Under the pieces are notes generated by a model. It worked only from the letters and a program-made list of their open reading frames with translations. It was not told the origin of the DNA and did not search any database. This document shows positions 1 through 7,586 of a stretch of DNA of 18,968 nucleotides, in pieces. Source of the DNA: Planctomycetota bacterium (GTDB lineage: Bacteria; Planctomycetota; MHYJ01; JACPRB01); the NCBI GenBank assembly GCA_016200125.1, contig JACQFK010000074.1:1-18968 (forward strand). Direction: 5' to 3'. The translations under genes and the position numbers were made by a program. Numbering within the stretch: position 1 is the first letter of the stretch; each line of letters begins with the position of its first letter.

Positions 1-257
1 AGTTCCGCGAGCCCAAGCCCCGCGATGGCCCCGGGCAGGGCGCCGCCCAGGGTCATCGCGAGGAATTCAGGGAGGCCCCAGGAGTTGAGCTGGCAGGCCA
101 GGTAGAAGCCGGGCTCGGAGAGATGGAGCGCGGCGATCCCGAGCGACGTGGGCGGCGGCCCGCCGCCGCAGCAGGCTCCGAAACCGCCCTGGTGGAGCGC
201 GGTGAAGATCAGCGCGACCCCGGTCAGGGCTCCGGTCAGCAGTCCGACGATTCTCAT
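1..257 (-). CDS. Small membrane protein, N-terminal part (runs off the left edge)
   Basis: The ATG at 257 opens a frame that stays open for 85 codons to the window edge. It begins MRIVGLLTGALTGVALIF, a clear first membrane helix or uncleaved signal, followed by a short Cys/Gly/Pro-rich loop (ACCGGGPPP). A second hydrophobic glycine-rich stretch (ALPGAIAGLGLAE) lies at the cut edge. A run of G directly before the ATG could act as a weak ribosome binding site. I do not recognise the family. The paired cysteines in the loop are the only notable residues, and the C-terminus is missing. It is divergent from the gene at 392, and the 134-base gap between them carries a dyad that could regulate either gene. 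The overlapping frame 67-333 on the same strand is Arg/Pro-rich and looks like a shadow. Confidence 0.6.
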   Translation of the reverse strand, partial: MRIVGLLTGALTGVALIFTALHQGGFGACCGGGPPPTSLGIAALHLSEPGFYLACQLNSWGLPEFLAMTLGGALPGAIAGLGLAE

Positions 258-310
258 GCCCCCCCGGAAAAGCAAGCGCCGTGCCGGAGTGTAAAGGCCC
301 TGAAAAGGGG

Positions 311-334
311 GGCTCCTGTGCAGGAGCCTGCACA
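311..334. promoter_or_regulatory. Two overlapping perfect dyads (operator or switching hairpins)
   Basis: Positions 311-328 read GGCTCCTG-TG-CAGGAGCC and 317-334 read TGTGCAGG-AG-CCTGCACA. Both are perfect 8+8 inverted repeats with a 2-base centre, and they share 317-328, so as RNA only one hairpin could form at a time. As DNA they make a compact operator-like site. The site lies between the divergent starts at 257 and 392, about 30 bases upstream of the -35-like TTGAAC at 364. A T-rich stretch (346-350) follows, so a terminator role is also conceivable, but it is 12 or more bases beyond the stems. Confidence 0.5.
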
Positions 335-363
335 CCCTGAGGTTATTTTTCCAGCGAACCAAA

Positions 364-390
364 TTGAACGGGGTGCCGGGGGAATATAAT
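364..390 (+). promoter_or_regulatory. Putative promoter of the secreted protein gene, leaderless type
   Basis: TTGAAC at 364-369 and a perfect TATAAT at 385-390 with a short 15-base spacer. Transcription starting 7-8 bases after the -10 box would begin at the A of the ATG at 398, giving a leaderless mRNA. A GGGGGA run at 378-383 would instead suit translation from the ATG at 392 if a promoter lies further upstream. The TATAAT is exact in very GC-rich DNA, which makes chance less likely. The -35 box and spacer are suboptimal. Confidence 0.45.
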
Positions 391-391
391 C

Positions 392-2272
392 ATGTCGATG
401 AAGATCCCGGGTTTTTCCTTATTCGCCGCCGCGCTCTTCCTGCTGGGGGCGCAGGACATCGACAAGATCCTCGAAAAAGCGGACAAGATCCTGGAGGAGT
501 CGAAGACCGCCTACGAGAACGCCCGGACGAACAGCTCCGTCCCGATGTTCGTCGAGGCCGGCTTCAAGCTGGAGGAGGCCAGGATCAAGTACCTCGCCAT
601 CCAGGAGATCGGTTCGCCGGACCAGCAGAAGGCCGCCGCCGACCGCCTCCGGGCCGTCAACCAGCTCGCCAAGCTTATCCACGACGGCAAGGTCGCCGTC
701 AACGCGCCCCTGTCCGACAATCCCGCCGCGCCTCCCCCGCCGCCCCTCCCGCTCCCCGCCCCGGATCCGGCCAAGCCGGCGGAGCCGAGGGCCAAGATCG
801 CGGCGGACATCATCTCCCGGGTGCCGGTTCCGGAGGCGGGCCGCCTGAAGGACGCGGAGAAGACCATCCGGGAGCTCTTCAAGGATCAGTACGCAAAGAA
901 GGCCCCGACCGACCGACAGACGCTCGCCCGCACGCTCCTGGAGCAGGCACGCAAGGTGACGGACGATCCTGCGGCGGCCTGGGTGCTCTACCGCGAGGCC
1001 CAGGACATCGCGATCCAGGCGGGCGACATGACGACGATGGTCGCGGCCATCGACGGCGCGTCCGCCGCCTTCGACGTCGACGCCATGGCCCTCAAGAGCG
1101 GCGCGCTGGCGGCCGCGGGCAAGACGGCCAAGGCGCTTCCGGAGTTCGCGACGCTGGCCGACGCGCTGCTCAAGCTCGCCGACGAATTCGTCGCGGCCGA
1201 CCAGTACGACTGGGCAGACAAGACCGCGGCCGCCGCCCTCCAGAACGCGCGCCGTGCGAACGACGCCACGCTCGTCAACCGCGCGACGGCCCGGTCGAAG
1301 GAGATCGCGGAAGCCAAGACGAAGTTCGCGTCGCTCAAACGGGTGCTGGAGACGCTGGCCCGCAACCCCGACGATCCCGCCGCGAATCTCGAGATGGGGC
1401 AGTTCCTCTGCTTCATCAAGGGCAACTGGGAGCTGGGACCGCGCTTCCTCGTCAAGGGCTCCGACGCGGCGCTCAAGGCCGTCGCCGAGAAGGAACTGGC
1501 CCTGCCCGTCCAACCCGCCGACCGCGTCGCCGTGGCGGACGGCTGGTGGGACCTGGGCGTCAAGGAGTCCAGCCCCCTCCGCAAGAACCAGATCCTGCTC
1601 CACGCCGGCTCGCTCTACGAAGCCGTTCTGCCCGAGGTCAGCGGCCTGGCCAAGATCAAGATCGACAAGCGGCTGGAGACCTACTACCAGTACCTGCCCT
1701 CGGGTCCGGCCGTCGACCTCCTCAAGCTGATCGATCCCCGGCGCGACTCCGTCGAAGGCGACTGGAAGATGGAGAAGGACGCGCTGATCGTGCCCGCCGG
1801 CCGGAAGACAGCAGGCCTGCAGATCCCCTACTCGCCGCCCGAGGAGTACGACTTGAGGATGGTCATCGCCCGCCGCTCGGGATTCCAGGACATCTACACG
1901 GGCCTGGTGATCGGCGGCAAACAGCTGCTCACCCACGTCGATTCCGGCCCCCGCGGCGACGAGGGCGGGGTCGAGAGGCTCGACGGGAAGTCCTGGATCG
2001 ACAACGAGGTCAAATACAGCGGCAGCAAGTTCTTCAACGACGACCGCCCTCACGTGCTCCTCTACTCGGTCCGGAAGAGCGCGCTCACGATTTCGGGGGA
2101 CGGAAGACCGCTGATGAGGTGGAAGACGGACGTGAAGCGCATCACCCCGAGCAACCTCTGTCCCAATCAGACGGCGATGTACCTCGGCAACTGGGAGACC
2201 AGCTTCGAGATCAGCCAGATGCTGCTCTTCCCCGTCTCAGGCCAGGGACAGAAGCTCGGCCACGTCCGCTGA
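392..2272 (+). CDS. Secreted protein with helical N-terminal half and C-terminal lectin-like (LamG/ConA-type) domain
   Basis: 626 residues. An N-terminal signal peptide (KIPGFSLFAAALFLLGA) implies export. Residues about 20-105 are charged and helical. A Pro/Ala-rich linker covers about 110-135, and a second helical, TPR-like part runs to about 400. Around W346 there is a block (NWELGPRFLVKGSD, then ADGWWDLG) that I recognise from large planctomycete secreted proteins. From about residue 455 (EGDWKMEKDALIVP) to the end the pattern is beta-rich, with IPYSPPEEYDLRMVI and YTGLVIGGKQLL, which resembles the concanavalin/LamG-like carbohydrate or surface-binding domains of that phylum. No catalytic motif is seen. 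The start may be 392 or, if the mRNA is leaderless, 398 (MKIPG). The PLD gene follows 102 bases downstream. Exact function unknown; export and a binding role are inferred. Confidence 0.85.
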   Translation: MSMKIPGFSLFAAALFLLGAQDIDKILEKADKILEESKTAYENARTNSSVPMFVEAGFKLEEARIKYLAIQEIGSPDQQKAAADRLRAVNQLAKLIHDGKVAVNAPLSDNPAAPPPPPLPLPAPDPAKPAEPRAKIAADIISRVPVPEAGRLKDAEKTIRELFKDQYAKKAPTDRQTLARTLLEQARKVTDDPAAAWVLYREAQDIAIQAGDMTTMVAAIDGASAAFDVDAMALKSGALAAAGKTAKALPEFATLADALLKLADEFVAADQYDWADKTAAAALQNARRANDATLVNRATARSKEIAEAKTKFASLKRVLETLARNPDDPAANLEMGQFLCFIKGNWELGPRFLVKGSDAALKAVAEKELALPVQPADRVAVADGWWDLGVKESSPLRKNQILLHAGSLYEAVLPEVSGLAKIKIDKRLETYYQYLPSGPAVDLLKLIDPRRDSVEGDWKMEKDALIVPAGRKTAGLQIPYSPPEEYDLRMVIARRSGFQDIYTGLVIGGKQLLTHVDSGPRGDEGGVERLDGKSWIDNEVKYSGSKFFNDDRPHVLLYSVRKSALTISGDGRPLMRWKTDVKRITPSNLCPNQTAMYLGNWETSFEISQMLLFPVSGQGQKLGHVR

Positions 2273-2361
2273 CCCCGCCGCCGGCCGGATCGCAATTAGA
2301 GGGAGCGTTTTCCCGCCTTTCGAATTACGATGGGGCGGCGACCGGGGTGGCTCGAAACCTG

Positions 2362-2368
2362 AAAGGAG
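2362..2368 (+). promoter_or_regulatory. Strong ribosome binding site AAAGGAG for the PLD-family gene
   Basis: AAAGGAG ends 6 bases before the ATG at 2375 and is one of the clearest Shine-Dalgarno sites in the window. It fixes that start over upstream alternatives. In the preceding gap (2273-2361) a TACGAT resembles a -10 box, but it has no convincing -35 partner. Confidence 0.6.
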
Positions 2369-2374
2369 CCGCCC

Positions 2375-4090
2375 ATGAACGACTTCTCGAACCGGCATTC
2401 CAAGAAGGGATTCACGGTCAAGCTGTGGCGCGGCGAGCGCATGTGCCTGCTGGGGTTCGACGTCGCCCAGCCTGAAGCGGACCTCGTCGGCTTCGCGATC
2501 GAGTGCCGCGAACCCGGGACCTCCCACTACGTCCCGCTGAAGAACCGGCTCGCCTTCTCCTACCCCCAGGACCCGTCGATCGCCGTCACGGGCGCCCGGC
2601 TCTTCTCCTCGTTGGAGGCGCCCTTCCAGAAATTCCGCTGGATCCACTTCCCCTACGATCCCCGTCCGGGCAAGTACAAGTACCGCGTCACCAAGATCCA
2701 CATGCCGGCCGACGGCACGCTGAAGCAGGGCACCCAGATCGTGCTCGACGTGCCGCTCGATCCCGTCACCTACGGCGGATTCCTCGACGTCGGCTTCACC
2801 CGCAACTTCGCCTCCTCGCAGGCCTACGCCGACCGCTACCTCGGCACTCTCCAGGGCGACCCGATGCCCGCGACCGCGGAGAAGGGCCTGGACTTCGCGA
2901 AGCTCGCCAACACCGACCTCTACGACTGGCTGGGATTCGAAGCCGTCGACCTCCTGTTCGGCGTCCTCGACGAGGCCGTCGAGGATCCCGACATCACGGT
3001 CGATGCCCTCGCCTACGACCTCAACGAGCCGGACATCGTCGCCCGGCTCGAGAAGCTCAGGGGCCGCTTGCGCGTGATCGTCGACGATTCCGGGGAGCAC
3101 AAGCCGGCCAAGAGCTCGGAAACCCGCGCGGCCGAGCGGCTGAAGACCTCGTCGGGCGGGCAGATGCGCCGGACCCACTTCGAAAACCTCCAGCACCACA
3201 AGGTGCTCATCCTCAAGCGGGACGGGCTGCCCTACAATGTGGTGACGGGCTCCACGAACTTCAGCTTCCGCGGCCTCTACATCCAGGCGAACAACCTCCT
3301 CGTGTTCCAGGACGCCGACATCGCCGGTCTGTTCGGCCGGATGTTCGAGCTCGCCTACGCCAACCCCAAGGGATTCCAGAACGACGAGATGGCCAAAAAG
3401 TGGCACCTGGTCCAGGGCCCCGGCCGGCCGGCGGTGCAGGTCTGCTTCTCGCCCCACGCCAACTCCGATCTCGCCCTCAATCCGGTGCGCGGGGCGATCG
3501 AGCAGGCGACCTCGTCGGTGTTTTACTCCGTGGCCTTCCTGAGCCAGATGACCTCGGGGCCGACCAAGGAGGCCTTCGACCGACTGATGCAGCGTCCGGT
3601 GTTCAGCTACGGCGTCTCCAACCAGGCCGGCAGCCTCGAGGTCCGCAAGCCCGACGGCTCGACCGGGCTCGTCGACTTCGCCTACCTGTCGGACAACGCG
3701 CCGGAGCCCTTCAAGCGCGAGTGGTCCGGCGGACAGGGGATCAACATCCACCACAAGTTCGTCGTCACCGATTTCAGCCTCCCCACCGCGAAGGTCTTCA
3801 CCGGCTCCTCGAATCTCTCCCCGAGCGGCGAAGCGGGGAACGGCGACCACCTGATCCAGATCGACGATCAGAAAGTCGCCACCGGCTACGCGCTGGAGGC
3901 GGTCCGCGTCTTCGACCACCTGCACTTCCGGACGGCGATGCAGGACGCGGCCAATGAGAAGGACAAGGAGAAGAAGAAGGAAACGCTCACGCTGAAGAAG
4001 CCGACGGCGATCAGCCAGAAGCCCGCCTGGTTCGATCCCTACAAACCGGGCACGCAGAAGGATCTGGACCGGAGACTCTTCTCGACCTGA
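2375..4090 (+). CDS. Phospholipase D superfamily protein with two HKD motifs
   Basis: 571 residues with no signal peptide or membrane helix, so probably cytoplasmic. The N-terminal ~150 residues are beta-rich and unassigned. Motif 1 is H274-H275-K276 followed by GSTNFSFRG. Motif 2 is H459-H460-K461 with D466, a canonical H-x-K-x4-D, followed by GSSNLSPSG and GDHLIQI. The HKD/GS(T/S)N pairing is diagnostic of the PLD superfamily, which uses a covalent phosphohistidine to cut or transfer phosphodiesters (phospholipids or nucleic acid). In motif 1 the expected Asp position is Lys, with R-D just after, so that half may be degenerate. The C-terminus is Lys/Glu-rich. The substrate cannot be read from sequence; lipase, cardiolipin-synthase-like or nuclease roles are all possible. 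The gene converges on the dehydrogenase gene with a 4-base gap. Confidence 0.85.
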   Translation: MNDFSNRHSKKGFTVKLWRGERMCLLGFDVAQPEADLVGFAIECREPGTSHYVPLKNRLAFSYPQDPSIAVTGARLFSSLEAPFQKFRWIHFPYDPRPGKYKYRVTKIHMPADGTLKQGTQIVLDVPLDPVTYGGFLDVGFTRNFASSQAYADRYLGTLQGDPMPATAEKGLDFAKLANTDLYDWLGFEAVDLLFGVLDEAVEDPDITVDALAYDLNEPDIVARLEKLRGRLRVIVDDSGEHKPAKSSETRAAERLKTSSGGQMRRTHFENLQHHKVLILKRDGLPYNVVTGSTNFSFRGLYIQANNLLVFQDADIAGLFGRMFELAYANPKGFQNDEMAKKWHLVQGPGRPAVQVCFSPHANSDLALNPVRGAIEQATSSVFYSVAFLSQMTSGPTKEAFDRLMQRPVFSYGVSNQAGSLEVRKPDGSTGLVDFAYLSDNAPEPFKREWSGGQGINIHHKFVVTDFSLPTAKVFTGSSNLSPSGEAGNGDHLIQIDDQKVATGYALEAVRVFDHLHFRTAMQDAANEKDKEKKKETLTLKKPTAISQKPAWFDPYKPGTQKDLDRRLFST

Positions 4091-4094
4091 TCTC

Positions 4095-5138
4095 CTACGG
4101 CGTCAGGACGGCATTGATGAGCGAGCCGTCGTGCATGCCGTCGAAGCAGGGCTTCCAGTCCTCGATCTTCGCGACCTTGCTCAGGTAGGGCCGGGGATCG
4201 AGCTGGCCCGTGCCCATCATCTCGAGCACGCGCTCCCAGACCGCCCAGGTGTGGCTGAAGCTGCCCTGCAGGGTCACCGCCTTCTTCACCAGCGGGTCCA
4301 TCGAGAAGTCCATCGGCTGGGGGCCCCAGCCGACCTTCGAGATGTGTCCCGCGGGACGCACCCAGTCGAGTGCGTTCTTCAGGGACACCGACGCGCCCGT
4401 CGAGTCGATGATCACGTCCGCGCCCAGGCCGTCGCCGAGGCCGGCCAGCAGTTTCTTCATGTCCTGCGTCTGGGTGTCCACGGCGTGCGTCGCCCCCGCC
4501 TTCAGGCCGATCTCCATCCGCGCCTTGTCGCGCGTGATGCCCGCCAGAAGAACGTGGCCCGCCCCCGACAGCCTCGCCATGGTCGCGCAGAGGAGGCCGA
4601 TCGGACCGGGGCCGATGACGATGACCGTGTCGCCGGGGCGGATATGGGCGTTGACGACCGTCGCCTGATACGCCACGCAGCAGGGTTCGGTCATCGCCGC
4701 CACTTCCATCGGCACGTTCTTCGGGATGCGGTGCAGGAGCCGCGCCGGGACCTTGACGTACTCCGCCATCGCCCCGTGGAGGTCGTAGCCGAAGCCGCGG
4801 CGATCGGGATCGAGGTTGTACATCCCCCGGCGCGTCATCGGCGAATCGTGGTTGATGTCGGCGGCCGTCTCGCTGGCGACGCGGTCGCCCTCCTGAAAGC
4901 CCTTCACGCCCTTCCCCAGGGCGGCGATCTCGCCGCAGAATTCGTGGCCGAGGATGACCGGCACGCGCACCGACCAGGACTGGGTGTTGTGGTACTGGTG
5001 CACGTCGCTGCCGCAGACCCCGACGCCGCGGACGCGCATCAGGATCTCGTTGTCGGCGATGTCGGGCTTCGGCATGTCGCGGAGCTCGACCGCGCCCTTC
5101 TTCATCTCGAACTGGACGACCGCGGGCATGTTGGCCAT
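4095..5138 (-). CDS. Zinc-type medium-chain alcohol/polyol dehydrogenase
   Basis: 347 residues, normal MDR length. The GroES-like half carries the catalytic zinc ligands C42 (GVCGSD), H65-E66 (LGHEF) and E151 (TEPCC). The nucleotide fold is marked by G176-P-G178-P-I-G181, typical for NAD(P)-dependent oxidation of secondary alcohols, polyols or aldonates. The region that normally carries four structural-zinc cysteines (about residues 88-120) reads SETAADINHD...RGMYNLDPDRRGFGY and has no cysteine, so the structural zinc is lost. RGFGY...GAMAEYVKVPA is a familiar block in sugar and polyol dehydrogenases. It is the last gene of a tight cluster, starting 2 bases after the HPS-like gene ends, so its substrate is probably an intermediate of that sugar pathway. 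The precise substrate is unknown. An alternative in-frame ATG lies at 5129. Confidence 0.9.
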   Translation of the reverse strand: MANMPAVVQFEMKKGAVELRDMPKPDIADNEILMRVRGVGVCGSDVHQYHNTQSWSVRVPVILGHEFCGEIAALGKGVKGFQEGDRVASETAADINHDSPMTRRGMYNLDPDRRGFGYDLHGAMAEYVKVPARLLHRIPKNVPMEVAAMTEPCCVAYQATVVNAHIRPGDTVIVIGPGPIGLLCATMARLSGAGHVLLAGITRDKARMEIGLKAGATHAVDTQTQDMKKLLAGLGDGLGADVIIDSTGASVSLKNALDWVRPAGHISKVGWGPQPMDFSMDPLVKKAVTLQGSFSHTWAVWERVLEMMGTGQLDPRPYLSKVAKIEDWKPCFDGMHDGSLINAVLTP

Positions 5139-5140
5139 GG

Positions 5141-5839
5141 CTATAGTCCCTTCACCTTCATCACGAAGTTCCGGATGGTCTCGAACAGCTTATCCGAATC
5201 CGCTCCAGGTTTGAGTTCATAGTCGGCCACCGCGAGGGGCGCGCCGATCACGACGAGCTGCGCGCCCAGCTTCGGGCACTGCGCCGCCTGCTCGATGCTC
5301 AGCCCCCCCACCGCCTGCAGCGGGATCTTGACCGCGTCCCGGATCTGCTTGAGCTCGTCCAGCGGCGACTTGCCCTTCTCCCAGTGACGCTCGTCGAGGC
5401 CGGTGTGGTGGATGATGACGTCGACGCCCATCTTCTCCATCTTCTTCGCCATCGCGACCTTGTCGGGGCAGAGCATGATGTCGCCCATCACGTAGCGGTC
5501 GAACTCCTTCGCCGCGCGCACCGCCTCGCGGATCGTGTGCTCGTGGGCCTGGCCCATGACGACCACGAAGGAGGCGCCGTTCCGGTACATCATCTCGGCC
5601 TCGAGGTAGCCGGCGTCCATGGTCTTCAGGTCGGCGATGATCGGGTGGTCGGGGTGCTTCTTGTGGAGCTGGGCGACCGCGTGGAGGCCCTCCCCCAGGA
5701 TGAGGGGCGTGCCGACTTCGAGCCAGTCGACGCCCGCCTTCACCGCGATCTCCGCCGTGGGGAGCGCGTCGGCCATCGTCTGAAGGTCCAGCGAGAGCTG
5801 GACCTTCGGCTTGCCGTCGAGGAGGGTCTTCTTGCTCAT
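5141..5839 (-). CDS. Hexulose-6-phosphate synthase / 3-keto-gulonate-6-phosphate decarboxylase-like protein
   Basis: 232 residues, the usual size of the OMPDC-suprafamily TIM barrel. The hallmark D-x-K-x-x-D is present as D70-L-K72-T-M-D75. Other family blocks are the first-strand QLSLDL, the second-strand GVDWLEVGTPLI, the metal/phosphate end HHTGLDE and GGLSIEQ, and a terminal VIGAPLAV. Family members either condense formaldehyde with ribulose 5-phosphate (HPS) or decarboxylate 3-keto-L-gulonate 6-phosphate. No 6-phospho-3-hexuloisomerase gene is adjacent, and the neighbours are a TIM epimerase, an SDR and an MDR. I therefore infer a sugar-acid decarboxylase or retro-aldolase role rather than formaldehyde fixation. 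The start overlaps the SDR stop as ATGA (5836-5839), which implies translational coupling. Confidence 0.82.
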   Translation of the reverse strand: MSKKTLLDGKPKVQLSLDLQTMADALPTAEIAVKAGVDWLEVGTPLILGEGLHAVAQLHKKHPDHPIIADLKTMDAGYLEAEMMYRNGASFVVVMGQAHEHTIREAVRAAKEFDRYVMGDIMLCPDKVAMAKKMEKMGVDVIIHHTGLDERHWEKGKSPLDELKQIRDAVKIPLQAVGGLSIEQAAQCPKLGAQLVVIGAPLAVADYELKPGADSDKLFETIRNFVMKVKGL

Positions 5840-6624
5840 TGCATGGGCTCCGTGTGCTTGGGGTGGTAGAGGGCCGCGAGGGGGAACTGCTCGAGGTCGA
5901 TCACGACCCCGCTGAAGACGGCGTTCTGGGGCGAAACGAGGAAGAGCACGGCGGCGGCGACCTCGGAAGGCTTCATGATCCGCCCGATCGGCCAGTTCTT
6001 CCCCTCCTGCTCGATGAAGTCGTCCCCGTGACCCAGCTTCGTCATCATCGCCCGCTCGCCCTCGGTATCGATCCAGCCGGGATTCACGCAGTGGACCCGG
6101 ACGCGGGAGTACTTGAGGGCATTGGCCATGTTCCGGGAGGCCGTTACGATGGCCGCCTTACTTGCGGAGTAGATCAGCAGGTTCTGCCAGCCGACGTAGG
6201 CGTTGACGCTGGCGATGTTCAGGATGACGCCGCCACGATGCTTGAGCGAGGGCAGCGCGGCCTGCGCGAGCAGCAGGCCCGACCGCAAGTTGATGTGCAT
6301 CACCGCGTCGAACTGCTCGGGCGTGAAGTCCTCGAGCGAGGCCCGCTCGCTGATCGCGGCGTTGTTCACCAGGATGTCGATGCCGCCGCACTTCTGCAGC
6401 GCGACGGCCATGAGGTTCTTCGTCGCCTTCACGTCGCGGAGATCGGCCTCCACGAAGAAGGAGCCGTTTCCCAGCTTGTCGGCAAGGGCCCGGCCCTTCT
6501 CCAGGGGAATCCCGGTGACGACGACGCGGGCGCCCTCGGCGGCCAGCGCGGCCGCAATCGCCGCGCCCAGCCCGATGCAGCTTCCCGTGACGACCGCAAC
6601 CTTTCCCTCGAGCTGCTTACTCAT
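5836..6624 (-). CDS. Short-chain dehydrogenase/reductase (SDR family)
   Basis: 262 residues, a classical single-domain SDR. T13-G-S-C-I-G-L-G20 is the TGxxxGxG dinucleotide loop; DILVNNAAIS is the NNAG-type motif. The catalytic Ser (IAS, about 139) lies 13 residues before Y152 of Y152-S-A-S-K156, the standard triad spacing, and NPGWIDTE follows. It should oxidise or reduce a hydroxyl of a sugar, sugar acid or polyol using NAD(P)(H). I chose the ATG at 6624 (MSKQLEGKVAVV); a GTG at 6633 would add MAA. The start overlaps the end of the upstream isomerase gene by 8 bases, and its stop overlaps the HPS-like start, so the three genes form a coupled cluster. The tail after DLEQFPLAA is short and unremarkable. 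The substrate cannot be assigned. Confidence 0.9.
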   Translation of the reverse strand: MSKQLEGKVAVVTGSCIGLGAAIAAALAAEGARVVVTGIPLEKGRALADKLGNGSFFVEADLRDVKATKNLMAVALQKCGGIDILVNNAAISERASLEDFTPEQFDAVMHINLRSGLLLAQAALPSLKHRGGVILNIASVNAYVGWQNLLIYSASKAAIVTASRNMANALKYSRVRVHCVNPGWIDTEGERAMMTKLGHGDDFIEQEGKNWPIGRIMKPSEVAAAVLFLVSPQNAVFSGVVIDLEQFPLAALYHPKHTEPMQ

Positions 6625-7531
6625 CGCCGCCACCGCCGAAGTGCTTCACGAACTTGTCGCGCAGGAACTTCGCGCTCTGGCGCAGGTTGTCGAGGCCGAT
6701 CTCGACCGTCGGGCCCTCGCCGTCCTCGATGCTCACCCAGCCGGAGTAGCCGGCCCGGGCGAGCGTGCCGAAGATGCGGTCGTAGTCGTTCAAGCCCTTC
6801 CCGATCACGCCGTGCTTCACGAACTTCGCGTAGCCGTGCTGGGGGTCGCGCGCCATGCGCTTGAGCTCCTCGATCGTGCCGCCTTCGAGGTAGCGGTCGG
6901 AGGCCTGCATGGTGGCGATGCGCGGGAGGACGCGGTCGAGGAGCTCGTAGGCGTCCTCGCCCGCGACGATCGCGTTGGAGGGGTCGTACTGCGCCTTGAG
7001 CCAGGGCGAGTCCACGGCGTCGAGGATCGCCAGGTAGCGGCGGTGGCTCTGGGCGAACTCGGGATACTGCCAGAGGCCGTCCTTGTAGTGGTTCTCCATG
7101 CACATCACGACGCCGGCCGCCTTCGCGTGGGGCTCCAGCTGCCAGAGGCAGTCGATGACCAACTTCAGCGCCTCGGCCTCGACCAGCCCGGGGCGGTTCT
7201 GGCCGGAAAGGACGCGGCAGTACTTGCCGCCCAGCTCGGCGGTGACGCGGAACATGTCGCGGGTCCGCTCGACCTCCTTCTTCCGGTCGGCGGGATCGGG
7301 CTGGGTGAAATCCGGCGAGTTGCAGAACATCGGCAGTTCCAGGCCGCGTGCCGCGGCGGCGGCCCGGACCTTCTTCAGGTAGGCCGAGTCGAAGGAATCG
7401 AGGAACTTGGGGTAGAGCTCGGCGCCGTCGAGCTCCAGGCTCCCGGCGTGGTCGATCCACTGGAAGACCGTCATCTTCCGGGCGACGATGTCGTCGAAGA
7501 AGCCCTTCGGAAACGCGGAGAGCGGGGGCAT
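6617..7531 (-). CDS. Sugar phosphate isomerase/epimerase-type TIM barrel (xylose-isomerase-like)
   Basis: 304 residues, in the usual range for the AP-endonuclease-2/xylose-isomerase-like family. Probable divalent-metal ligands are E146 (CMENH), D183 (QYDPSN), H in KHGVIGKG, and E269 (SIEDGEG), the strand-end Glu/Asp/His pattern of this fold. Such proteins isomerise or epimerise sugars, keto-sugars or inositol derivatives. There is no signal peptide, so it is cytoplasmic. It is the first gene of the four-gene sugar cluster and overlaps the SDR start. The 55-base gap upstream separates it from the kinase gene and contains a GAATCC repeat. A TACAGT close to the ATG could be a -10 box for a nearly leaderless transcript. 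Substrate unknown. Confidence 0.85.
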   Translation of the reverse strand: MPPLSAFPKGFFDDIVARKMTVFQWIDHAGSLELDGAELYPKFLDSFDSAYLKKVRAAAAARGLELPMFCNSPDFTQPDPADRKKEVERTRDMFRVTAELGGKYCRVLSGQNRPGLVEAEALKLVIDCLWQLEPHAKAAGVVMCMENHYKDGLWQYPEFAQSHRRYLAILDAVDSPWLKAQYDPSNAIVAGEDAYELLDRVLPRIATMQASDRYLEGGTIEELKRMARDPQHGYAKFVKHGVIGKGLNDYDRIFGTLARAGYSGWVSIEDGEGPTVEIGLDNLRQSAKFLRDKFVKHFGGGGDE

Positions 7532-7547
7532 GGGCTACCTACTGTAC

Positions 7548-7575
7548 GGAATCCGGAAGCAGGAATCCAGAATCC
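7548..7575. repeat. GAATCC intergenic direct repeat
   Basis: Between the kinase stop and the isomerase start the DNA reads GGAATCC (7548-7554), GGAATCC (7562-7568), AGAATCC (7569-7575), followed by another GAATC-like word near 7579. It is non-coding, less GC-rich than its surroundings, and resembles the low-complexity GGATTC-type intergenic repeats I know from some environmental bacterial genomes. No inverted arms or transposase are present. Confidence 0.5.
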
Positions 7576-7586
7576 GAAGAATCGGC

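Noticed and set aside
364..2475. 703-residue open frame overlapping the secreted protein gene
   Set aside because: Arg/Pro/Gly-rich low-complexity translation, typical of a GC-rich shadow frame. The 392 frame has a signal peptide and domain-like sequence.
2375..4090. PLD protein as part of a defence or restriction system
   Set aside because: No helicase, methyltransferase or other defence partner is nearby, and the N-terminal part gives no support.
5141..5839. HPS-like gene as evidence for RuMP formaldehyde fixation
   Set aside because: No hexuloisomerase is adjacent, and the neighbours fit sugar-acid or polyol metabolism better.
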